This document shows positions 1-4,784 of a stretch of DNA of 12,844 nucleotides, one piece after another. The DNA is from Alphaproteobacteria bacterium (GTDB lineage: Bacteria > Pseudomonadota > Alphaproteobacteria > CAISOG01), in assembly GCA_018883285.1 (NCBI GenBank), contig VEQJ01000012.1, positions 1 through 12,844 of the forward strand, given 5' to 3'. A program made the translations under genes and the position numbers. The notes beneath the pieces were generated by a model. That model saw only the letters and a list, made by a program, of their open reading frames with translations. It ran no database searches and had not been told where the DNA came from. Each line of letters opens with the position of its first letter. The stretch's first letter is position 1.

Positions 1-229
1 GATGCCGCCAAACCTTTTCATCTCGTTGTTTTTTATCGCAAATCCAGCTATAGATGCTCTCCACGCTTATGCTTTTAATGTCTGATTGACGGCGCTTTAG
101 AAAGCCAGAAATCTGCTCTGGTGACCATAAATCATAAATAATTCTGTCTAACACCCACTCTTTAAGCACAAAATCGCGATCCAATCGTCGCCCCCGCAAT
201 CGCGCCGAAGGGAGTCTCTTTTTTTCTCA
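1..229 (-). pseudogene. IS30-family transposase fragment, N-terminally broken and cut by the window edge
   Basis: Read on the minus strand, the frame is open from the window edge to a TGA at 229-227. It gives a stretch with LWSPEQISGFLKRR followed by SISVESIYSWI, the pattern of IS30-type transposases (WSPEQI-G-L, then S-ETIY). Upstream of it an RGRRL segment fits the family's Arg-rich linker before the DDE domain. No start codon lies between the TGA and this homology, so the N-terminal DNA-binding part is missing. The rest of the catalytic domain would lie left of base 1. The break falls exactly at a 20-bp repeat shared with the tRNA-Ser 3' end, so the truncation may mark a recombination junction. 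The family call is confident; a frameshifted rather than deleted copy cannot be excluded. Confidence 0.75.
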
Positions 230-246
230 GGAGCTGGAGGTGGCGG
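227..246. repeat. Direct repeat, left copy (tRNA-Ser 3'-end-like, candidate att scar)
   Basis: This 20-bp stretch matches 2547-2566 at 17 of 20 positions, including an uninterrupted 10-bp core GAGCTGGAGG at 231-240. The other copy covers the last bases of the tRNA-Ser gene and its CCA. Both copies have the same orientation and bracket the methyltransferase/nuclease pair. It may be an attachment-site remnant; no integrase is visible in the window. Confidence 0.5.
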
Positions 247-363
247 CACCATAGGTCAGGCTATTAGCTTTACGCCGCCGACATGGCGAACCGTTGCAGG
301 CAGATTAAGAAGCTGAAGGGCGATCGATTCACCCTTCAAGAAATTAAGCAGCGGCTTTCTTAA
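241..363 (+). pseudogene. Remnant of a MerR-type regulator (C-terminal half of the DNA-binding domain)
   Basis: The plus frame from 241 reads RSGY, then an in-frame TAG (265-267), then LYAADM, RQIKKLK and FTLQEIKQRLS before TAA at 361-363. MerR proteins have the same order: GYR-x-Y, a helix with -L-x-x-I-x-x-L-, then GFTLEEI-x-x-L. The TAG stands where the conserved Arg of GYR is expected. The N-terminal helix-turn-helix and any effector domain are missing, and the fragment starts at the left repeat. It could express at most a 26-residue peptide from ATG 283. It is best read as debris, and the short length keeps the call tentative. Confidence 0.45.
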
Positions 364-380
364 ATCTGCTAATTTTTTTC

Positions 381-410
381 TTGCCTTTACAGCTGTAGCG
401 CCTAATTATA
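381..410 (+). promoter_or_regulatory. Candidate promoter of the methyltransferase gene with an internal palindrome
   Basis: A -35-like TTGCCT (381-386) is followed after 16 bp by TAATTA (403-408), in the AT-rich sequence where the accessory module begins. The 8-bp palindrome ACAGCTGT (389-396) sits in the spacer. Because the downstream methyltransferase carries a helix-turn-helix, the palindrome is a plausible autoregulatory operator, which is inference. The gene has a clear ribosome-binding site, GAGG, 8 bases before ATG 441. Confidence 0.4.
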
Positions 411-440
411 GTAACCATTGCATATGCTGAGGTTATTAAT

Positions 441-1709
441 ATGAAAAGCCATATACCCGTTACAGAAGCTGCTTTCGAGCTGAAACTTTCTGTTGACACC
501 ATCAGACGCTGGGAAAAAAAGGGGCTAATTAAAGCGACAAGAGATAAAAATAATCATAGATTATTTGACAAAACCGAACTTCAAAAAGCTTACGATAAAT
601 ACGTCACTGGTGGCGATTCTCATCCATTTCAAATATTAAAATCTAACACGCTTCATGAGGTGACATGCATTGAGTTATTCGCAGGAGCGGGTGGCCTTGC
701 TCTAGGGCTTAAAAATGCTGGCATCAAAAGCGAAATGCTTGTTGAAATTGATAAAGATGCCGCTGAAACATTGAAGCAAAATTTCCCTGAATGGAACGTT
801 GTTTGTGATGATGCAAGAAACGTAGATTATACGGGTGTTAAGGCTGATATTGTTTCTGGCGGATTTCCGTGTCAGGCTTTTAGTTATGCGGGCTCTAAGT
901 TAGGCTTTGAAGATGCGCGGGGAACTCTATTTTTTGAGCTTTTGAGGTGTGTAAAAGAAGTTCGGCCAAAAATTGTTCTTGGTGAAAATGTTCGTGGCTT
1001 GTTGCGTCACGATAATGGCCGAACACTCTCAACCATGGTGTCTCTACTAGAAGAACAAGGATACAGAGTTCGGTATAAAGTGGCTAGGGCGCAGTATTTA
1101 GATGTTCCACAGAAAAGAGAGCGTTTAATAATCTGGGGCATCCGCAATGACCTAGATTACGACTTCTATTTTCCTAAAGAACGCGATTATACAATCTCTA
1201 TGCGCGAAGCCCTTAAAAATATCCCTGATTCACTAGGGCAAAAATATCCAGCTCGAAAAGCAGAAATAATGAAGTTAATTCCACCGGGCGGGTACTGGCG
1301 CGATTTACCTCTGGATCTACAAAAAGAATATATGAGAGCCAGCTTCTATATGGGAGGAGGAAAAACTGGCATGGCAAGAAGGTTAGCGTGGGATGAACCC
1401 TCACTCACCCTCACTTGTGCACCAGCACAAAAACAAACAGAAAGATGCCACCCAAGTGAAACAAGACCTTTGACTGTTAGAGAATATGCAAGAATCCAAA
1501 CCTTTCCTGACACATGGGAGTTTTGCGGAAAAATGACTTCGCAATATAAACAGATAGGAAATGCCGTTCCTGTTAATTTAGGTTATTACCTTGGAAAATG
1601 CATTTTGAATATGATGAAATTAGAAAGCACGCCACATGAAGCAGAATTATCAATGCTTTCTAAAAATACTTTTGAAGAAGATTTGCCGCTTTTCTCTCAA
1701 GCTTTTTAA
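441..1709 (+). CDS. DNA (cytosine-5) methyltransferase with N-terminal MerR-like helix-turn-helix
   Basis: The protein (422 aa) transfers methyl groups from SAM to cytosine C5, probably as the protective half of a type II restriction-modification system. Residues 5-50 form a MerR/excisionase-like helix-turn-helix (VTEAAFELKLSVDTIRRWEK, then NHRLFDKTEL). The catalytic part carries all core C5 motifs: FAGAGG (80-85, SAM binding), the PC dipeptide with catalytic Cys144 in GGFPCQ, ENV (182-184), QKRER (224-228), a target-recognition region at about 235-340 and GNAVPV (373-378). The start is supported by GAGG 8 bases upstream. The gene is AT-rich compared with the DNA to its right, a sign of transfer. 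Its stop overlaps the stop of the convergent nuclease gene. The HTH may repress its own or the nuclease promoter, as known for M.SsoII-type enzymes; that is inference here. The recognition site cannot be read from the sequence, though a GGNCC-type site would fit the nuclease call. Confidence 0.93.
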   Translation: MKSHIPVTEAAFELKLSVDTIRRWEKKGLIKATRDKNNHRLFDKTELQKAYDKYVTGGDSHPFQILKSNTLHEVTCIELFAGAGGLALGLKNAGIKSEMLVEIDKDAAETLKQNFPEWNVVCDDARNVDYTGVKADIVSGGFPCQAFSYAGSKLGFEDARGTLFFELLRCVKEVRPKIVLGENVRGLLRHDNGRTLSTMVSLLEEQGYRVRYKVARAQYLDVPQKRERLIIWGIRNDLDYDFYFPKERDYTISMREALKNIPDSLGQKYPARKAEIMKLIPPGGYWRDLPLDLQKEYMRASFYMGGGKTGMARRLAWDEPSLTLTCAPAQKQTERCHPSETRPLTVREYARIQTFPDTWEFCGKMTSQYKQIGNAVPVNLGYYLGKCILNMMKLESTPHEAELSMLSKNTFEEDLPLFSQAF

Positions 1710-2503
1710 ACTTGATCAAAAATATCTTTGAACTGTTCTCCAAATTTCTCTTTCCCTAACTCTTCAAAAGTCTTTTCTATAAGCTGCCATGCATTTTGTT
1801 TCCCTAGCAACGATCCCCAAAACTCATCTCCAACAACAGCATCTACGGAAGGTATAAGGGGGCTGGCTTTCCCGCCTTCTTTCTTCCAAAAATCTCCCTT
1901 GTGCGGGTTAAATGGAAAAGCTATCTTGCAGCTTATATCTAATGTCGGATCATGAATTAGTCTGTATAAATACCATTTCATGATATTTTCATTGAACTTT
2001 GGGCCACTACCTGCGTTAATTTGATTTGTTTTGATGTCGTATAAAAATTCCTTTCCATCTTTCTTAAGCCATATATCCAATCCCTCACCTTTGCTAGCTT
2101 TGCCGTATTTAATTACACTTCTATCAGTTTTTTTAATAAGACTCCTCAATTCTTTAATATAACCGTCAAGGCTTAAATTTTTTTCTAAATCACGACTGCG
2201 CTTCCATTTAGACAAACAGCCTAAAAGTGGTTCAGGAATGTCTTGTGGGATTAATTCTTTATTGAACTTCGACTCGTCTAAAACCTCAAAAGCATTATTT
2301 TGGGCAAATGCCTTCGCCAATGGCTCCCACAGTCGTTCACCTAGTGATGTTTCGAGCCCACCAATTAAAGATCTGATTCTTCTTTCTTTGGGAAAAATTT
2401 TGTCTAACACATGCTGAACTTCAACCGTCTTTCCTTCAAAGAAGTTTCTTATAGAAGACTCCACTGTTTCTTTGATTAAAGCTGATATTTGTTTATCGTT
2501 CAT
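1706..2503 (-). CDS. Probable type II restriction endonuclease, TdeIII/MjaII-like (PD-(D/E)XK fold)
   Basis: This 265-aa protein is probably the cutting partner of the convergent methyltransferase. The visible nuclease signature is GEGLDIWL (139-146) followed after 12 residues by DIK (156-158), the acidic residues and Lys of a PD-(D/E)XK metal site. GGLETSLG (48-55) and NAGSGPKFN (163-171) resemble, from memory, TdeIII-type enzymes that cut GGNCC; this subfamily call is moderate. The start is placed at ATG 2503 because AGGG lies 5 bases upstream. A longer frame back to 2614 would be translated through the antisense-free tRNA gene and is rejected. It lies 51 bases downstream of tRNA-Ser on the same strand, with no clear promoter or strong terminator between, so read-through from the tRNA is possible. 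The only hairpin there is an A/T-rich palindrome at 2529-2540. Base composition matches the methyltransferase, so the two genes probably arrived together. Confidence 0.75.
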   Translation of the reverse strand: MNDKQISALIKETVESSIRNFFEGKTVEVQHVLDKIFPKERRIRSLIGGLETSLGERLWEPLAKAFAQNNAFEVLDESKFNKELIPQDIPEPLLGCLSKWKRSRDLEKNLSLDGYIKELRSLIKKTDRSVIKYGKASKGEGLDIWLKKDGKEFLYDIKTNQINAGSGPKFNENIMKWYLYRLIHDPTLDISCKIAFPFNPHKGDFWKKEGGKASPLIPSVDAVVGDEFWGSLLGKQNAWQLIEKTFEELGKEKFGEQFKDIFDQV

Positions 2504-2528
2504 AAAAACCCTAAAAACTTTTCTCTGA

Positions 2529-2540
2529 AAAAAGCTTTTT
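2529..2540. repeat. Perfect 12-bp palindrome between tRNA-Ser and the nuclease gene
   Basis: AAAAAGCTTTTT lies in the 51-bp leader between the tRNA 3' end and the nuclease start codon. It could be a weak termination or processing hairpin or a protein-binding site. Its stem is too A/U-rich to be a convincing Rho-independent terminator. Confidence 0.4.
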
Positions 2541-2546
2541 CTAACA

Positions 2547-2566
2547 TCAAGAGCTGGAGGAGACGG
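2547..2566. repeat. Direct repeat, right copy (overlaps tRNA-Ser 3' end)
   Basis: This partner of 227-246 spans the last acceptor-stem bases, the discriminator and the CCA of tRNA-Ser plus 8 bases beyond. Identity is 17 of 20. The AT-rich restriction-modification module lies between the two copies, as expected for a tRNA-targeted island or its scar. Confidence 0.5.
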
Positions 2567-2646
2567 AGGGATTCGAACCCTCGATACGGTATAACCCGTA
2601 TAACGGTTTAGCAAACCGTCGCCTTCAGCCGCTCGGCCACGTCTCC
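2555..2646 (-). tRNA. tRNA-Ser, anticodon GCU (codons AGC/AGU), CCA encoded
   Basis: The minus strand folds as a full class II tRNA. The acceptor stem is GGAGACG/CGTCTCC, the D arm GCC...GGC, and the anticodon stem ACGGT/ACCGT with loop TTGCTAA and anticodon GCT at 2612-2610. The long variable arm has a 6-bp stem ATACGG/CCGTAT, and the T arm is GAGGG-TTCGAAT-CCCTC. The long variable arm and GCU anticodon identify serine. The discriminator base is U (2558), unusual because bacterial tRNA-Ser normally has G73, and this base lies within the direct repeat shared with 227-246. CCA follows at 2557-2555. Confidence 0.95.
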
Positions 2647-2873
2647 TTACCCCAGCTGTGATGGTGGGGATGGCGGCATGATGCCCGTACCCCCCGACGG
2701 TTGCCCCCTATAGGGGGATCGTCCCTGTCACAAGGGGGGTAGTAAACCATGCTTACGCCGTTTTTGAAAGACCCTTTTTCAGCGGATAGCGGCACAGGAT
2801 GATTTTGGGCGGCGATTTGCCCAGGGGAAGGGTTAAATTTTACCCAGACTTAGCGGTGGTTGAACCGTCATCC

Positions 2874-2888
2874 TGGCACGGTTATTGC
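2874..2888 (+). promoter_or_regulatory. Sigma-54 (RpoN) promoter, near-consensus
   Basis: TGGCACG-GTTA-TTGC matches the sigma-54 consensus TGGCACG-N4-TTGC at every fixed base, with the essential GG (2875-2876) and GC (2887-2888) exactly 10 bases apart. Transcription would start near 2900, leaving a leader of about 100 bases to the ATG at 3001. An inverted repeat AACCGT/ACGGTT (2863-2868, 2878-2883) overlaps it, and a sigma-70-like TTGAAC/TATTGC pair also fits. A sigma-54 promoter would need an enhancer-binding activator, and no such gene is in the window. Confidence 0.65.
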
Positions 2889-2959
2889 GAACAAAGCTTA
2901 GGGGGCTAGGCCAGCTTAGCGCCCATCCCAACAACCCTCATCCATCCCGCCAAAAACCA

Positions 2960-2969
2960 CCCCCCCCCC
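2960..2969 (+). repeat. C10 homopolymer upstream of the PdeM-like gene
   Basis: An uninterrupted run of ten C residues ends 31 bases before the start codon at 3001, inside the predicted leader. Runs of this length slip readily during replication and can vary expression. Whether this one varies is unknown. Confidence 0.9.
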
Positions 2970-3000
2970 GCTATCAACCCTTTTTGCATATGGTAAAGTT

Positions 3001-3861
3001 ATGATTTCTTCAGGCGCCATCCACGACCCCCTGTATCACAATGATTGCCTATTTGGTGGGCAAGAATTGACCCTTAGCGGGCGGGTGATCTTTTGGCCCA
3101 GCCAGCGCGCCATCATCCTGGCCAACCTGTTGAACCCGCCCATGACCCTGCAACCGCATCACCAGCTGCACGCCCAATCGGCCATTGACCATCGCCGCCT
3201 GGATGCACCCCTGGATAAACATTGGGCGGTGACGTTAGAGCTGTTGCAGGATCGCTTGCTGCGTTTTGCGCCAACCACGGTCTATTGCCTTGAGGATGAT
3301 GCATCGGCCAATGGCACGATGTTGGCACAACGCCTGCAACGGGTGCAACCCATCCTGCGCCGCCTGGTTCAGCAGTATCATTGGGTGTGGTTAAGCAATG
3401 ACAGCACTGGCCAACTTGGCAAGCTGTTGGGCGGGCAACAGGCAACCGAGGCCTGTGTGGGTGGCCTAACCCTGCGCCCGCAAGCTAAGCCAGACGAAAC
3501 CAAGCCAGAAATCAGCGGTCATTATCAACCGACTGCCTGGATGGGGGCGGGTCATCTGCGCCTGCGTCATCGTTGCTATGTCGAAACCGATTCCCGCCTG
3601 ATTATGCCCGCCTTTGGTGCCAACAGCCGCGGCGCCGATGTGTTTGGGCGCGGCCTGTCACCCCTGATTGGGGAACGCTTTGTCGCCCATTTGCTGGCGG
3701 AACCGGATATCTACAGCGCGCCCAGCCATATGCTGCTGCTGCCCCAATATCTGACCGACGATAACCCCAGCGCGCCCAGCGGATTTGGCCGCCTATCCGC
3801 CACCACGATGCCATCCCAGGTCACCCCCACGCCGATTCCTCACGGCGTCGGGTTGGCCTAG
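3001..3861 (+). CDS. PdeM-like metallophosphoesterase homologue lacking most metal ligands (probable pseudoenzyme)
   Basis: The framework is that of the ligase-associated DNA damage response phosphoesterase PdeM. RVIFWPSQRAIILANLL (28-44) corresponds to the usual strand leading to ADLH. EISGHYQP (170-177) corresponds to the GHxHP region, and RLRHRCYVETDSRLIMPAFG (187-206) to the family's late RRRCF...RLILPAFG block. The calcineurin-type metal site is degraded: DxH is N42-L-L44, GD is E98-D99, GNHD is S132-N-D-S135, and GHxH is G173-H-Y-Q176. Only D99, N133 and H174 remain. The frame is nevertheless intact over 286 aa with codon use like its neighbours, so a binding or scaffold role, or recent decay, are both possible. 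The partners that usually accompany PdeM (ATP-dependent DNA ligase, helicase, exonuclease) are absent. The last 45 residues are Pro/Thr/Ser-rich and unlike the family. Only a weak GGTAAAG serves as ribosome-binding site for ATG 3001. Expression probably comes from the sigma-54 promoter upstream. Confidence 0.72.
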   Translation: MISSGAIHDPLYHNDCLFGGQELTLSGRVIFWPSQRAIILANLLNPPMTLQPHHQLHAQSAIDHRRLDAPLDKHWAVTLELLQDRLLRFAPTTVYCLEDDASANGTMLAQRLQRVQPILRRLVQQYHWVWLSNDSTGQLGKLLGGQQATEACVGGLTLRPQAKPDETKPEISGHYQPTAWMGAGHLRLRHRCYVETDSRLIMPAFGANSRGADVFGRGLSPLIGERFVAHLLAEPDIYSAPSHMLLLPQYLTDDNPSAPSGFGRLSATTMPSQVTPTPIPHGVGLA

Positions 3862-3907
3862 GGATTTGGCTGAGAGGTTTGGCTGCGAGGGAGGCGCGCC
3901 CGTGCAC

Positions 3908-4537
3908 CTAATCCGATTCGCCGCGCAGCCGCCTTAGCAATGGCGCGCTCCAGCGGGGGGTCATCCGCAACAACACCTCATCCCGGCGCCAAAAATGATG
4001 GATCAGCGCCGCCCCAACATGCAACGCCAACAGCAACCAAAGGGCATTGGCCAACAGCTCATGCAGTTCATAAAACTGTTTGGCCAGCGCTTTTTGCGCC
4101 GCCTCATCACCGCCAGCCAATCCAGGCAGGCTTGGCCAAGGTATAAGCCCGAACAGCAGCATCGGCTTGCCCCCCGAAAAGGCTGAGGACATCGCCCAGC
4201 CCGACAGGGGCATGGCAATCATCAACAGGTAAAACCCCGCATGGGTCAGGCGCGCCGCCATTTTTTCCCACAGCTGGCTACCCTGCGGCAGGGGGGGTGG
4301 ACGATGCGCCAGCCGCCATCCCAACCGCAACAGACTAAGCAGCAAAATGGTAATGCCAATCGATTTGTGCAGCGGGTACAAAATCGCTTTCCAGGCGGGA
4401 TCCTCCAGATCGTCCATCACCACCCCCATCAGCAACATGCCCACAATCGCCGCCGCAATAACCCAGTGCAGCAGGATGGCGACGCTGTTGTAACGGCTGT
4501 TGGTTGGGGGAATGTCGGATGGATTGCCACGGGTCAT
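3908..4537 (-). CDS. Cytochrome b561 family protein (CybB-like)
   Basis: This 209-aa inner-membrane di-haem cytochrome moves electrons between the quinone pool and an unknown partner; related proteins include superoxide:quinone oxidoreductase. Four membrane segments are visible at about 18-40, 57-76, 98-118 and 160-183. Haem-ligand candidates are H24 (LLHWV), H57 (PLHKSIG), H159 (ELHELLANAL) and H173 (LHVGAALIHHF), the usual b561 spacing. Length fits the family (170-210 aa). The start at ATG 4537 is chosen because AAGGA lies 8 bases upstream and family homology begins soon after. A longer frame back to 4771 crosses repetitive, low-complexity DNA and is rejected. The gene is convergent with the PdeM-like gene (46 bp apart) and divergent from the phospholipid repair gene. 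The physiological electron partner cannot be read from the context. Confidence 0.88.
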   Translation of the reverse strand: MTRGNPSDIPPTNSRYNSVAILLHWVIAAAIVGMLLMGVVMDDLEDPAWKAILYPLHKSIGITILLLSLLRLGWRLAHRPPPLPQGSQLWEKMAARLTHAGFYLLMIAMPLSGWAMSSAFSGGKPMLLFGLIPWPSLPGLAGGDEAAQKALAKQFYELHELLANALWLLLALHVGAALIHHFWRRDEVLLRMTPRWSAPLLRRLRGESD

Positions 4538-4558
4538 GCCTATCGTCCTTCGCTGGAA

Positions 4559-4586
4559 TTGCTGGTTTAGGGTTGCTGGTTTAGGA
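4559..4586. repeat. Tandem duplication, 2 x 14 bp, in a divergent promoter region
   Basis: TTGCTGGTTTAGGG (4559-4572) is followed directly by TTGCTGGTTTAGGA (4573-4586), differing at the last base. A related TTGCTGGT recurs at about 4608, within G/T-rich low-complexity DNA. It lies 22 bases upstream of the cytochrome start codon, in the 247-bp gap shared with the gene at 4785. Confidence 0.85.
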
Positions 4587-4721
4587 TGGCGCGTTGGGGG
4601 TTGGGGATTGCTGGTCGGAGGTTGCGCATCGTCACCTCTGCCCCATGCCGCCTTTGTCCTTTTACCACAACTGGCCGCCAAATGCCACCCGCCGCCCGCA
4701 AACGTTCTGATATTGATTTGG

Positions 4722-4763
4722 TTGAACAGCAGCCGCTTAACCCCTAACCTATCCCGATACAAT
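4722..4763 (+). promoter_or_regulatory. Weak candidate promoter for the phospholipid repair gene
   Basis: TTGAAC (4722-4727) with TAACCT after 17 bp (4745-4750), or TTAACC with TACAAT (4758-4763), resemble sigma-70 boxes upstream of the GTG start at 4785. Neither pair is strong. No operator is evident. Confidence 0.25.
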
Positions 4764-4784
4764 CTTACCAAAGCGAGGTGTGCA

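Larger units (their letters stand above)
2647..3000. other. 354-bp non-coding gap with palindrome, sigma-54 promoter and leader hairpin
   Basis: No supported gene is visible. From left to right it holds a perfect 14-bp palindrome CCCCCTATAGGGGG (2704-2717), a near-palindromic GGGTTAAATTTTACCC (2830-2845) and the sigma-54-type promoter at 2874-2888. A possible leader hairpin GGGGGCTA/TAGCGCCC (2901-2924) and a C10 run follow. The tRNA promoter should lie just right of 2646 on the minus strand, but I cannot pick its boxes. A 4-codon ATG-GTA-AAG-TTA-TGA (2990-3004) ends across the start codon at 3001 and is probably chance. Confidence 0.6.

Noticed and set aside
1997-2005. Avoidance of GGNCC sites in the module as support for the TdeIII-type specificity
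   Set aside because: At least one GGGCC is present within the nuclease gene, and methylation would protect it anyway, so site counts give no support.
2504-2614. N-terminal extension of the nuclease frame by 37 residues
   Set aside because: It would be translated from within the tRNA-Ser gene, whereas ATG 2503 has a good AGGG ribosome-binding site 5 bases upstream.
4538-4771. N-terminal extension of the cytochrome b561 frame by 78 residues
   Set aside because: The stretch is low-complexity (Pro/Thr/Asn repeats from the tandem duplication) and unlike the family. ATG 4537 has AAGGA at correct spacing.
4500-4784. N-terminal extension of the phospholipid repair fusion
   Set aside because: It overlaps the divergent cytochrome gene and has no family similarity. 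GTG 4785 with GCGAGG upstream fits.
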